This document shows, in pieces, positions 1 to 11,603 of a stretch of 64,000 bases of DNA; the first letter of the stretch is position 1, and each line of letters opens with the position of its first letter. Source of the stretch: Typha latifolia (Eukaryota; Streptophyta; Magnoliopsida; Poales; Typhaceae); NCBI GenBank assembly GCA_019914945.1, contig CM034105.1:372001-436000 (forward strand). Direction: 5' to 3'. The position numbers and the translations under genes were made by a program. The notes under the pieces were generated by a model. The model worked only from the letters and a program-made list of their open reading frames with translations. It was not told where the DNA came from and made no database searches.

Positions 1-836
1 AATACTAGATTGGTTATACTACACAACTGAAGTTTTACTCGATGGGGGCAATAATAGGATAAAATCTATCTATTTGAGATCATAAATACAAGAGTCTTTT
101 TATTTGCCTGATATCACTTCTACTATTATGAGTGCTATCAACATAAAAGTATCATTTCAAGAAATTATGCAGCAACAATATTAGAGAAGCAGAGTGTTAC
201 AATTGTGTATCGATGTAGACTAAACTTAAGACTACCAAGTTCATTAAGAGACATATCAGATAACAGTAGATTGATATGAGCTATAAGTATAGATTCTACT
301 GTTCATATGATTGTGGCAAGCTGTCTTATTTGACATCTATTTGTAGAACAAGTATTCCATGATTCCAACATTTCTCAGTCAGTGCTGCAGAGTAGGTAAG
401 AGCAGGTGCAAATGATTAGATGCATATCAGAAGAAAATCAATAGGTATTACTCAAAAAGTAAAAACTAGCTCATATCATTAACTAATGAAGTTCTCGAAG
501 CTTATACAGTAGCTGCTGCAAGTAGATTCTAGGGAAAAATGGGGAGCCCATGCAGTGGCAACACCCCTCTTATCAAAATTATAAACCAAAAATCAAAGTT
601 TATCCGGAAACTGAGATATCCGAAAATAAAAAGAAAAACGCAGTCCTGACCATGACCCACAAACACCACCATGAGTGCTGAAACAGCATCAGCAAACAAA
701 TGAATGTACATAGTGACCATCCATGGCTGCTAAAGATCCACATAGACAGCTCTTCATGAACGGATGATCAAATTGTTTACCTTAAAAAATTTCCATTTCT
801 CATAGATTGATGTTGTTGGCTTTAGCGATCCTCTAG
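1..836. other. 3' flank of the FLZ gene and intergenic DNA
   Basis: AT-rich sequence downstream of the zinc-finger gene's stop codon at 837-839. Part of it must be that gene's 3' untranslated region, but I cannot place the poly(A) site. No open frame here resembles a known protein. Confidence 0.5.
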
Positions 837-2221
837 CTATGTAGCCACGACCGTCCCAGCGAGAAAAATGTCATCATCGAAGGCCAATTCAGGAGAGTCA
901 GATGAATAAGCTGTCTCTTTCTCCCTTTCTTCTTCAGTACTAATTTCTTGATCACGGCAGTCACAGCTACAGAATGCCTTCTCACCTCTGCAATGCATAA
1001 GAGAAACTTAAGAGACTAAAACAACATGATTGCCAGTGTATCTATGTGCATGCTCTCTGATTTACTACCATACAACAGGAAGAGAATACGAGCAGATCAA
1101 AAGAATTGCAGATCAAAAGAATTGCAGAACAATTCCAGGACTAACCTATAGATATAGATGTCTTTTCCTTCTAATTTCTTCTTGCAAGAGAAGCAGAAGC
1201 TCAAAAAATCATCGGAAAGACCGGGTGGAGAATCCTGATGGCACTTAAGCAGCCATTTGGAGGAAGCAATACCCTCTTTCCTATTATAATCAGGTGACTG
1301 AATTGAGTGGGATTCCAGAACACAATCCCCAAAAATGTGAGTAGTCTTTGGATTAGGACCATGAGAAATAATGCAAGTGTAATCCTCCGACTGCTCGATC
1401 TCACTTGCAGATAGAGCACCTATAAAACCATGAGATGCGCCAATAGATATAGGGAGAGAACCCGAAAACTTGTCAAAACTGGTGCTCCCTTCAGCTGGAG
1501 GAGAATCCAACGGAGAATTCTTTGAATTTAATGGAAAGATTTCAGAAATAAACTTTGGGTTCTCGTAAAACTGATTCGGGGGAAGAGATGATCCACTGAT
1601 ATCCGCAGAACAAGATCGCATTTTGCCAAATTCCCCACATACCAATTCATCTCCTTTGCGCCCCAGTGCCATTCTCGAGGAACCCAGATGATGAGGTGAC
1701 CCTATCCTAGTCTGTGAAAAAACCCCATAATCCTTAGGCAAGGATTTAGGAGCTGCACCTAAAGGTTCACCTCTCAGACCACCCAGATGAGCACTAGGGT
1801 TTGGGATGTTGATCCTCATCTGTGATCCAAACACTATATTCCTTCTCTCAGGAAATCCTAAGCCCTTCCCAAATGGCATAGTCTCATCATTGAGAGAACC
1901 CACAAGACCAAGGCCAACCCTGCTGCAATCCCAGCTCTTTGGTTGCCCATCAGGGCCTGGTGTTCTAGGAGACCTAACAAAGGAGTTGCCTACATTGGAA
2001 AACACCTTGTAGTCCAGAGGAGACGTTGGGCTCCTAGCTGAATCACAATCTGATAAGCCCTTGGTGGTGAATCCTACAAAGAGCCCAGGAACACTAAAGA
2101 ACGAGGTGCTCTTGGCCTTCTGCATCACTCCATCAAAAGAGGAGGAATCAGAGGCTAAACCTGGAATCAGGTGGGTTTTGCTCTGCTCTTTCTGGACTGG
2201 TCTGCTCCTCTTCCTCAGCAT
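837..2221 (-). CDS. FCS-like zinc finger (FLZ, DUF581) protein
   Basis: Two coding exons, 1146-2221 and 837-987 (complement), give 408 aa. The N-terminal 330 residues are Ser/Pro-rich and look disordered, with SPTSPLDYKVFSN and SPRTPGPD blocks typical of long plant FLZ proteins. The C-terminal FLZ domain begins with DFLSFCFSCKKKL at the end of exon 1 and continues over the intron with GEKAFCSCDCRDQEIS. This supplies the CxxC pair and the diagnostic FCS plus second cysteine pair. The intron splits an Arg codon between the two cysteine pairs. In the family, FLZ proteins bind SnRK1 kinase subunits as adaptors in energy and stress signalling; that role is inferred here. The ATG at 2221 is preceded by a likely 5'UTR intron acceptor near 2268. 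The FLZ number cannot be assigned. Confidence 0.93.
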
Positions 2222-3231
2222 AGTGTCAAATGCCCTCCTCTTCCACCGTTGATGTTAGGAAATTCCTGAACTGAAATGTTAAAAATGAAATATTTAGGAT
2301 TAAGTTTCAAGATGGCAATATTAACAGGTACGACTGATCGTAGATACACACAAAAAATCAAAACCAGCCTTAGAGAGTGCGATCAGAAGATGAAAGAGGA
2401 ACACTGCAAGTTTGGTAATCATAATAGGCATGTAGTGGTAATCATAAAAGATCCAGCTGAAAAATACTCCAAAAAGATATATATATTTTCTTGGATTCCA
2501 ATCAAACAACAGAAGGCTCTCCAAAGGATTTAGATAGAAACGTGTTGTGTTATTGTATCACTGGTTTCTGGGGGCCATTACAGCATAAGAGGCAGATAAT
2601 AGACATCCACAGCAGTATTTATTACTATATAATAATCAGCATAAAAAAATAAAACAACAACTAGATGATCAAACTCGTATGCACTAACAAGTGGAAATCA
2701 TCAAAAGGACAAACTATTGATGTAATTTCTGAAGAAATAAAGCTCGCCAAAGCCAACTGAAATAGTAAAAAAAGTAACATTAGATGGATGAAGAAATCAA
2801 TAGAAATCAAAGATCTTGAGAAATAAACTTGGGATTACATTAAAATAGCATCCGAGTTCAAGATCTGAAGTTTCCAGCCAAAACCCAACAACCCAGATAC
2901 AGAATCTTCATCAATGCATCCCTCCAAATAACACAAATACATAGAAATCCCCCAGGAAATTTATTAGTGTATTTCACGGGCAGTCAAGTTCCCCAACCCA
3001 AATGACATGACTCCACAAATGCATGCCTGCCAAAGATCAGAGAACAGAGAGAAGAGGAGAGAGAGGGAACCCACAAGGAAAAGGAAAAACCCCAGCTTTG
3101 CTTTTGCTTCCTTCCTTCTCTCTCAGGCTCTGTATCTGAGAACAACCTCTCAGATGGAGCCTCTGAAGAGACCCAGCCAGGAGGAGTAAAAATAGCTCGA
3201 GAAAGGTATAAAAGCTTATACTGTACTGTTC

Positions 3232-3280
<49 letters not shown>

Positions 3281-3400
3281 CTTTTGGCTGCATGCATCAA
3301 AATCAGAGTGGCTTCTGATATACTCTTCTCATTCATGACTGTCAGAAAAAAAAAGATAGAAATTTAGATAAATCGCATACATCTTTTATACGATTGGTAC
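2222..3400 (-). other. 5' untranslated and promoter region of the FLZ gene
   Basis: No coding potential on the gene strand. A plausible 3' splice site (TTTCAG, complement, near 2268) lies about 45 bp upstream of the ATG, so the leader probably contains an intron. The far end holds a (CT)n(GT)n microsatellite at 3239-3280. The transcription start could not be fixed. Confidence 0.4.
3239..3280. repeat. (CT)n-(GT)n compound microsatellite
   Basis: About 17 CT units run into four or five GT units. It lies about 1 kb upstream of the FLZ start codon and reads as (GA)n on that gene's sense strand. Confidence 0.95.
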
Positions 3401-6400
3401 GTACAAAATGCCCAAAAAGAAGGGTGTGTGGGCCACTCGAAAGTCGTACCGCTTACATAGTTACGTTGCTCGGGGAAACAAGAGCAAGACGAAGGAAACG
3501 CGAATTAATTAATAGAGGATTCTAAAGGGATGGCTCGTTGGCTCCCGTTTTCGCTTTGTTTTACTTTTCTAATGCTCTTTTAATTTTGGTTCAAATCGAT
3601 TCTTAAGCATATTTCGAAAGTAGGATATTCCTTTTGGGTTTCGATGTCAAGCAATCACTATTGTAATAGGTGGATTGATTGTCTCAAAACAATATATATA
3701 TTTATCAACCAGTTATCCTAATAGTTTTATTAGGATCCAACTCATAATACCATTGTTAAATTAGTTCTGAAATTGTATAAGAAATTTAATTATTATCCAA
3801 AACTATATTGGATCATATTTAATATATTGCAAACATATTAATTAACATTATTTTATCAAGATAAATTAGTAGTACTCTCGTATTGTTTTCGATCAATTTG
3901 TCGAGAGTGGAAAAATGAACAGAACTTTTCTCAATTAAAAATAAGTTAGTGGTAAGAGGGGGACGCCCTCCGGAAACTAGCGTTTCCCACTTCGTCGCTG
4001 TGGTCGGTGATGTCCTCCTCGGTTCGGACATGGCACGGTAGACGAGGACTGGACCATGAAACGGCTAAAACAGCCAATCAGATTTCCCCGTTTGACGAGG
4101 CCTCAACTTTTTCTTTTCTTTTATTTTCCCTTCTTCCCTTCCCTTCAATCTTGGCCTTTTCCTTAACTACTGCTACCGCTGCTGCTGCTGCTGCTACTAA
4201 ACCCCCACGTGGACGGTCGTGATCGAAAGGAGGCAGTCTTTCGCTCTCAGGAGTCCTCCCTCTTGTCGCCAGACGGACGGACGGCGGCGATCGACAGAAT
4301 AACGAGGTATGATGGATCTGGGAGTGGACGGCTGAGATCTCTCCTTTGTGGTGGGCCCCGGTTTTGAACAGGAAAGGTTCGGTTCTCTCTCCATTATGGC
4401 GAGGGCAATGGCAGAAGAGGACAAAGCTGCCCTTGGTGGGCCCCAACCTGGGCCCAGAAGCATGTCTGTGCTCCCCTGTGGGCTTCTTCGCCAAGGAATG
4501 GTTGGGTTTGGGTCGACGACTAGCCCTCCAAATTTACGTAAATGACACTACTATTTATTTTCTTTTCTTCTTAATTTCTCCTATCACACATTGACGTAGT
4601 TGGTTAAAAAATCTTATCTAAGTGAAAAAATTGCACATATTTTGAAATGCCAAGTCAGCCATCCCACTTTATTTGCGCGTTAAAAGTGTCAAGAGTTGTT
4701 ATATTTGAGAAATTTTGAATTGAACACCCTATATTTTTATTTATTTTACAGTTTACACTAAGTATATTTAATATTTATAAGTTGAGCCATGTAATTTACA
4801 TATTTTCCGCCAAGTTAATGTTACTCTACAAATTATTATTTATCTAAAATATTTTTATCTTTTTTATTTTTGTCACGAAATCGTTTGGGCAAATTTAATA
4901 GCAAAAATGAAGCATAATGGATTTGGCTAAATATTAAAATAAGTTATTCTCTTCCAATCTCTTTTCTTCGTAGTTGGGTAAAATAAATTAACTATACTAA
5001 GAATATTTCGGTAAACTTCTTAGTATATTTAATTTAACCTAATAATTTAATTATATTTTAGTAACAGTTATTTAGTAAAACTTGTTACTCAATTTGCATA
5101 TATAAAGTGCATATAGGAAATATGAGAAAAGATAAAATATTAAAAACAAATTTCTCTTTATATTTATACTTCCCCTCTTCACTTCAGTATCTGATCTAGA
5201 TTTCGCCATGCCATTTGATAACTTCTGAGCCTCAATGCTATAAACTGTTACCATTTTTTAAGCTTAGAGATTATTAGTTTTGATAGCTCTCCTCATAAAC
5301 AATACCAAAATCTCCTGTTTCTCATTTCCAACTAACATTAAATCGGCTAATATGATGGCAGAATCTCCAAATATAATCGAATCAGCTTATGTCAGAAATA
5401 AACATGCAAGTTTGATATAAAAATAAAAGGCAAAATAATATCAAATCTTGAGGACGGCAACATGCCCACTAGGGTCTACACCAGTTGAGCAAGGAAAAAA
5501 AAAAGTGAAAAGAGAGAAAGAAAGTCATGAAAGGAAAGAGTCAACTTTATACCCATAATTCATTCAAAAATAAATTAAAAAAGAGAACTTTATGCTCATA
5601 AAAGTACAAAATGCTGAGGGCCCAAATAGTTACCTCAATCATGTTCCACCAAGTGCTCAATAAAAGTATCTCAAGGTGTAATTACTCTGAATGCATGTAT
5701 ATGGCGAGATTCATTTTGTTTTATTACATAATTATTTCCAACTCTTTCCACTGGAAAGCCTTTCTATTTATTTCTAATTATTTGTCTAATATCCTTCAGA
5801 ATATGAATAAATTGTGGTTAATATTGGGAGAGGGGGGAGAGAGAGTAGTTGGTTAATGGCATTATATATTAATATATGCATGGAATTATGTGCAGGGTCT
5901 GCATCATGGAATTATGGTACACGTACAACATGTGCTCACTACAAAGTCTTTAATCAATGCCACTACAAACATTTTACTTTGTGGTGGTCCCGGACCGTAC
6001 AGATTTCCAACTCGCCGAGTCTTTTCTCTTTTTTTTTCTCCGATCAAGTTCCAGAAAAAGAAACCCAACTGCCCCTGACCAAATAGTAACGGTCGTGACG
6101 GCTCCGTCAGGGCCCTCCGCTGCGCGCCAGCCAAACCGTAGCTAACCACAGTTACGCTTCCAAAATCCAAACGAACGCGAACCGTTTCGCCCTCGCGTGC
6201 CGGTCCGAATCACGAGGTGGACTAACGGCGCGAGGTAGAAGATTCCCTTACGAGTGCCGATTTATATCGACGCATGGAACGGCCCAGCGAGTGGCTAGCA
6301 TTGTGGATCCCGCCGCACGTGTGGCGATCGATCGGAGGAGGCGGTTCTCCAGAGCGCGCCGATGCTTTGGACCGTAGTAATTTTGAGTACTTACACAGGA

Positions 6401-8543
6401 ATAGCGAGGTATCTTATCCACACCTATTCGCCTACTACGGAATAAAAAAAATAAGCCAGAATATAAACAAGCTCAAGCTCTGTTTCTTATCAGAGAAGTT
6501 TATTTCACATATTTGTTTGGAGTATTTTAACTTTTTCCTACTACATTATTTTGTTTTTCTCCCTTTGCATACGTAATAATTGCAGGAGGAGGCTGCTTGC
6601 TTCCAGTCGCAAAGAACAAGAAATTCCATCAGATAGTGGCCTACCATGTATTTTTAGTGCCATATTTTAATGCCTCTATCATTTCAAGGAAGTGGGTGGC
6701 ATAAGAGGAACAGAACTAGAGAAATATGCATTATTAAGCATTTAATACTTAGTTGACAGTGTTATTTTACGAGTGGAGTAATTAAACCCAGCTTGTGTTC
6801 TTAATCTATTCCCTTCTTTTTCCTTAAAGAGGAGATAAAAATATATATATATATCGGAGTGTACGTGGCCTAGCTCTCGAGTGTCGACGCAGTACTAGTA
6901 TTATGCAAGCGGATCGTTGGATGAGTGGGTTATTCTGACAGATAGTTTGATCTAATCCTCCATTATTTAGATGGAATAGTGGTCCTGTGAGTGGTGGTTG
7001 AGTGGTTCCATGTATCTAATTTGTTTGTGTTAGACTAGTACATTTAAGCCCTGCCCCAGTGGGCCCGGACAATTCTTTTCTATTATTCGTGGGCCCCTAC
7101 TCTAAATTACCACTCGTGAGCTCAGTGCTGAGTCTAGATTCCCTGCATACCCTGTTGCAGGCATTCAGCTGCATCGCTACTTGGAAGCAGCTGACTCGGT
7201 ACACACTAATGATACCGTCGTTCCTGCAGCTTGGTCTGCACATGATCTGCTGCCATTAGCTAACCCACTCACAGCTCGGTGTGGTTGGTTTTCGTTCTTC
7301 TTCTTCTTCTTCTTCTTCTTTTTTATTTTTTGTGTTAACTTTCACATCCAAACCTTAGGATAGTTAAAGCAGATGGAATGAGGAAGTATTTATCCGAGAG
7401 AAATCACTACTATTCATCTGAAAAAGATAATAAATTTAAATGTGATGTTAAAATGTTCGTATTTTTATTCCTGAAATAATTTAATAAAGGCTTGGAATCT
7501 ATCCTCTCTCTTTTTTTCCCCCTCCTTTTGTGTGCAATGCTTTGGGCTCACTTAATTTCCAGGCAATAGATAGAAGTCCAATAAAACCCCATTTGGGTCA
7601 CCAAGAATATCTTATATGAGTTCTTAATGAGGATTTACCCCAGCATATTGAAAACTATGTAAAAAAATTAAAGAACAGCCCAATTGGTTATTTGGTGGAC
7701 TGAATCAACCGGTTGGTGCCAGTCATTGGCAAGCATACAGAGCTACGTACTATACTACCAAGATTCTCTCTGGGAGAGAATTAAATAGCAGCAATAGAGG
7801 AGTTCATTATAAACGTCTCTCCCTGAAGGCATTTTAAAGGATATTTTCAACGGTTATATTACTAGTTTAAACCATTAAAATTTGATATTTTTTGTCTGTA
7901 TGTTTAGTGGGAGGTGGGAATAGATTGCGTGAACTGTTTGCAATACATCAGAGGGTTGATTTGTAGCACAAGTTGCTCTGTTTTTAATTATGAAAGAATC
8001 TAAAATTTGAATAAAGTTATTGGAATGTAGGATGATCTCTAATAAATGAGACTAACATGCAACGGAGAAGGTAGGTTTCTATATTGTTGTTATCAAGTTG
8101 ACAATTAATCACAAAAAAGTTGCTCAATTCTCTCAGGACACTCTCAATTTTGAGTGTTAGTCTTTAGCTAATCCCATATAATTAGATTATAGAAGGGTTG
8201 GATTAGTGCTCCATTCCGTTGCCATTGAACCGGCCCATATGAAAGCCCAAACGCTGGCAAATAATTACAAGACGTGTACTACGTACGAATGGGTTTATAG
8301 GCAAATGGTGGACGTGGTACGTGGCAGCCTCCTACAACGTGAATGTACGCAACTAAGGAAGAACGTAAAGCCAGGAAGAGGACAAAATGGTCTTCTATGC
8401 ATCGAATGAGACTATTAATAAGAGATCATAACAAGCTTACAACAAAAGGTTAATAGAGAATGCATTAACGTTATTCGCATGCGAGCAAAACAAAGAGGCA
8501 TAAGCCAGCACCTTGCAGAATATTTTCCTGGAGATTAATTCCT
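3401..8543. other. Intergenic region with two GC-rich patches, no assignable gene
   Basis: Most of the stretch is AT-rich. Two patches, about 3955-4520 and 6080-6370, are clearly GC-richer and have promoter-like content. The second includes a TATA-like TTTATAT near 6260 and a G-box core CACGTG near 6316. Short open frames exist (for example 6274-6576 + and 4078-4494 -), but none resembles a known family and none shows a convincing exon chain. A (CTT)n tract lies at 7293-7322. A non-coding or lineage-specific gene cannot be excluded. Confidence 0.4.
7293..7322. repeat. (CTT)n trinucleotide microsatellite
   Basis: About nine TTC/CTT units followed by a T-rich tail, in intergenic DNA. Confidence 0.9.
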
Positions 8544-10094
8544 CTAAGGCTTCTTAACCTCCTCATTGAGAGAAGTACCGCTTATGCCACCACCACCACG
8601 TCGTCCACTATGATCACCCCGCCTTCCTCCTATGCGCTTCTTACCTCTATGATGTCCACCAACCTTACCAATTCCACCACTGGCTCCGCCACCAATACCA
8701 CCACCAGCTCCACCACCAATGCCGCCGCCGCCTCCGGCACCAATACCTCCGCCGCCTCCTGCACCAATACCACCACCAGCTCCACCACCAATACCTCCGC
8801 CGCCTCCTGCACCAATACCACCACCAGCTCCACCACCAATACCGCCGCCGCCTCCAGCACCAATACCTCCGCCGCCTCCTGCACCAATATCACCACCAGC
8901 TCCACCACCAATACCTCCGCCGCCTCCTGCACCAATACCACCACCAGCTCCACCACCAATACCGCCGCCGCCTCCTGCACCAATACCACCACCAGCTCCA
9001 CCACCAATACCGCCGCCGCCTCCGGCACCAATACCGCTACCGACTCCGGCACCAATACCACCACCAATACCGCCGCCGCCTCCGGCGCCAATACCACCAC
9101 CAGCTCCACCACCAATACCGCCGCCTCCGGCACCAATACCTCCACCGCCTCCTGCACCAATACCACCACCAATACCGCCGCCGCCTCCGGCGCCAATACC
9201 ACCACCAGCTCCACCAACAATACCGCCGCCGCCTCCTGCACCAATACCACCACCAGCTCCACCACCAATACCGCCGCCGCCTCCGGCACCAAAACCACCA
9301 CCTGCTCCACCAAAGCCACTACCAATTCCACCACCAGCTCCACCGCCTGCGCCGCCTCCACCACCAATTCCACTTCCACCACCTTCACCTCCACCTCCAC
9401 CTCCACCAACTCCAATCCCAGCTCCCACTCCAATCCCAGCACCTATACCAATACCACCTCCACCGCCGCCGCCGATACCAAGTCCACCTCCACCGCCCAC
9501 ACCTGCACCAATCCCTACACCACCACCTCCTCCTATCCCACCTCCTATACCACCACCTCCTCCTATCCCTCCTCCCATACCACCTCCTACTCCACCGCCT
9601 CCTCCTATACCACCTCCTCCTCCTATCCCTCCTCCCACTCCGCCACCTCCTCCTATCCCTCCTCCCACTCCACCACCTCCTCCTATCCCTCCTCCCATTC
9701 CACCACCTCCTCCTATCCCTCCTCCCATTCCACCACCTCCTCCTATCCCTCCTCCCATTCCACCACCTCCTCCTATCCCACCTCCAACTCCACCACCTCC
9801 ACCAACTGCACCACCCTTTTTTCCCTTTCCCGCACAATCTTCAACCGTTTCCCCACCATTACCAACACCAAACCCCGGTTTCCCAAGCCCATAGATAAAA
9901 CTCCCACCTTTCTTAAAACCAACCGAGTGCCCAAAACCTCGCCCTTTCCATCCTTCACCACTCCAGCCCCATCCGGAATCGAAGAAGGATTCCGGCTTCT
10001 TCAATGGCTTCCCACCATTTCCAATATTTCTAGCTGTACCACTAATTACCGCCCACCCTAAGACCACCAATAGGATCAACGTAGGCTTACCCAT
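8544..10094 (-). CDS. Secreted glycine-rich protein with long Gly-repeat domain
   Basis: Intronless, 516 aa. The N-terminus MGKPTLILLVVLGWAVISG is a typical signal peptide, probably cleaved near the following TARN. A non-repetitive segment of about 90 residues with aromatic and basic residues follows (GWGWSGEGWKGRGFG, GLGKPGFGVGNGGETVEDC). Then come about 360 residues of Gly-rich repeats: first units like GGGGGMGGGI, then a longer unit like GGGAGGGIGAGGGGGI. A short basic tail (HHRGKKRIGGRRG) ends the protein. I chose the ATG at 10094, not the in-frame ATG at 10169, because a TATA-like CTATTTAAAC lies at 10145-10154, between them. It also puts the signal peptide at the terminus. The family is taken to be structural cell-wall proteins, so that role is inferred. 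The antisense strand is an artefactual Pro-rich frame. Confidence 0.88.
   Translation of the reverse strand: MGKPTLILLVVLGWAVISGTARNIGNGGKPLKKPESFFDSGWGWSGEGWKGRGFGHSVGFKKGGSFIYGLGKPGFGVGNGGETVEDCAGKGKKGGAVGGGGGVGGGIGGGGGMGGGIGGGGGMGGGIGGGGGMGGGIGGGGGVGGGIGGGGGVGGGIGGGGGIGGGGGVGGGMGGGIGGGGGIGGGIGGGGGVGIGAGVGGGGGLGIGGGGGGGIGIGAGIGVGAGIGVGGGGGGGEGGGSGIGGGGGAGGGAGGGIGSGFGGAGGGFGAGGGGGIGGGAGGGIGAGGGGGIVGGAGGGIGAGGGGGIGGGIGAGGGGGIGAGGGGIGGGAGGGIGAGGGGGIGGGIGAGVGSGIGAGGGGGIGGGAGGGIGAGGGGGIGGGAGGGIGAGGGGGIGGGAGGDIGAGGGGGIGAGGGGGIGGGAGGGIGAGGGGGIGGGAGGGIGAGGGGGIGAGGGGGIGGGAGGGIGGGASGGIGKVGGHHRGKKRIGGRRGDHSGRRGGGGISGTSLNEEVKKP
8690..9800 (-). repeat. Coding minisatellites of the glycine-rich protein
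   Basis: Two adjacent tandem arrays. About 9500-9800 (first in the protein) has a unit of about 30-33 bp encoding GGGGG[MV]GGGI. About 8690-9300 has units of about 45-48 bp encoding GGGAGGGIGAGGGGGI, with shorter variants. The segment between (about 9310-9500) is a degenerate mix. Unit boundaries were judged by eye. Confidence 0.8.
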
Positions 10095-10144
10095 GACAAG
10101 ATCGAAGTGGTTTGGATTGCATGCAAGATGGAAGAAGCTGGAAC

Positions 10145-10154
10145 GTTTAAATAG
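10145..10154 (-). promoter_or_regulatory. TATA box of the glycine-rich protein gene
   Basis: CTATTTAAAC on the complement, 51 bp upstream of the ATG at 10094. The spacing implies a short leader and excludes the upstream in-frame ATG at 10169 as the usual start. Confidence 0.6.
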
Positions 10155-10907
10155 AACTTCTCCCGCCATTACTCGAAACTATTCTTTTGGCTGGTGTAAT
10201 TAATTTTATTGGCTTTGGGAAAGGTACGTGAAGGTTTCTGGTAGTCGGTAGAGCAGTGGTGATTAAATGCTCCGCCTTTTGCTTTTGGACGACCATCTCT
10301 CCTCTTCTACGTGAAGCTTTCACGCTTCCTGCATTCATGGCTTCCTTCCTTTATCATTCTCTTTTCTTTTACCTTTTTCTTTCTCTCGGGAATATGCAAG
10401 ACAAGAACAGCTGCGACCCGTTCGGATATAAAAGAAAACGACGTAGTGTTCCGCAAATTAAACCTCTTCTCTTCTTGGACCTCTTTCTACTGCGTTCTCT
10501 CGTGCTGTTGTATGCTTTTGGGGTTTTCTTTTTCATTAACGATTGGTTCGTAAATAATAAATGCATGCAGTCTTCAGTGCCCCCCCTTTTCTGGTTGTCG
10601 AGTTAGGAGAGGCGAACACGAGTGTGTTATAACCTCCTCTAAGATACCTTATTCCACATAACGATAATTAAAACGAACTTATCACGGAGATAAAGCCCCC
10701 ATCTAGTCCTAGGAAATTCTACACATCAGCAACGTTACTAAATATATTCTCAGACATATGAACATCAATCACCCAATTAGGCAATAACAATCTACAACTA
10801 CCATTGCAATTAAGCAAGTCCGTCATGCACGCTAGTTGCAGTACACGGTCCTTATATGTTCGTCAGTTCATAACCGTCCAATGCTGTCTGGTTGGCCTTT
10901 TCTTGTC
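10155..10907. other. Promoter side of the glycine-rich gene and intergenic DNA
   Basis: No gene recognised. The left part should carry the glycine-rich gene's upstream control region. The right end abuts the 8-bp target duplication of the MITE. Confidence 0.4.
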
Positions 10908-10915
10908 CTCAACTA

Positions 10916-11417
10916 TAGGGGTGTCAATGGGCCGAACATAGAACGAGTTAGGTCTTTGCTCATTGTTTGGCCTGGAATTAAAATGAGCTCAAATCTTATA
11001 TGTTGTTCGGCTTATAAAGAATTCGAGCGTATTCGGCAGTTTGTCCTTGACGAGCTAAAACAAACTCGTTTAAAGCTTAGCTCAACTTGACAGGCTAAGA
11101 GTAAACCTAATAAATTTATGGGACTAAAACCATTAAATCAAACAACTTAACAACCTATTATTTATTAAGTAATTTTCAACTATTAGATTTGAGTATAAAA
11201 GTCAATAATATATATGTATGTATGTATTCGAGCTATATCTAGCTGAACACGAGCTAGCTAAATTTTACTCGTATTTAGCTCATTTATAATTTGAGCCCAA
11301 ATTTTGAGTCATATTCAACTCATTTATTAAACCATCGTGTCAAACTCGTTTATATCTGGAACAAAATTTTGAACCAAAACGAGTTATTCAGGAAAAGGAC
11401 CTACGTTGATAGCTCTA
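10916..11417. mobile_element. hAT-type MITE, about 502 bp
   Basis: The left end TAGGGGTGTCAAT (10916-10928) is an imperfect inverted match to the right end, TAGAGCTATCAAC on the complement (11405-11417); 9 of 13 positions agree. The flanks are 8-bp near-identical direct repeats, CTCAACTA at 10908-10915 and CTCAACGA at 11418-11425, the target-site size of hAT transposases. The interior has no long open frame and is full of GAGCT/CGAGC/AACTCG words, as in many plant non-autonomous elements. The TIR start TAGGGGTGTCAA is a common hAT-MITE terminus. It sits about 190 bp upstream of the next gene's ATG. Confidence 0.75.
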
Positions 11418-11603
11418 CTCAACGATCCGCCTGATGACGTGTCCAGTATCAATCCAGTCGTGAAATCCTAGCCGTTTGATCAGAAATGTCGGATTTGAGA
11501 TTTGAAATCAAACCATTTCCCTCCAATGTCCTGGTATAAGTATCGATGCCACCGCCTATATCTTCGGCACTCTTCGTCTCCGTCTTCTCGTTGAGCGCTC
11601 GGG

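Noticed and set aside
3037..3336. 99-codon minus frame with a run of Arg-Glu
   Set aside because: The Arg-Glu run is only the translated (GA)n microsatellite; no family match.
8719..9894. 391-codon proline-rich (extensin-like) frame on the plus strand, and a further frame at 8610-10061 rich in Thr/Ser
   Set aside because: Both are reverse or shifted readings of the glycine-rich repeats. The minus frame has a signal peptide, a TATA box and a unique N-terminal part; the plus frames have none.
10095..10169. Upstream in-frame ATG extending the glycine-rich protein by 25 residues
   Set aside because: It lies upstream of the TATA-like CTATTTAAAC and would bury the signal peptide.
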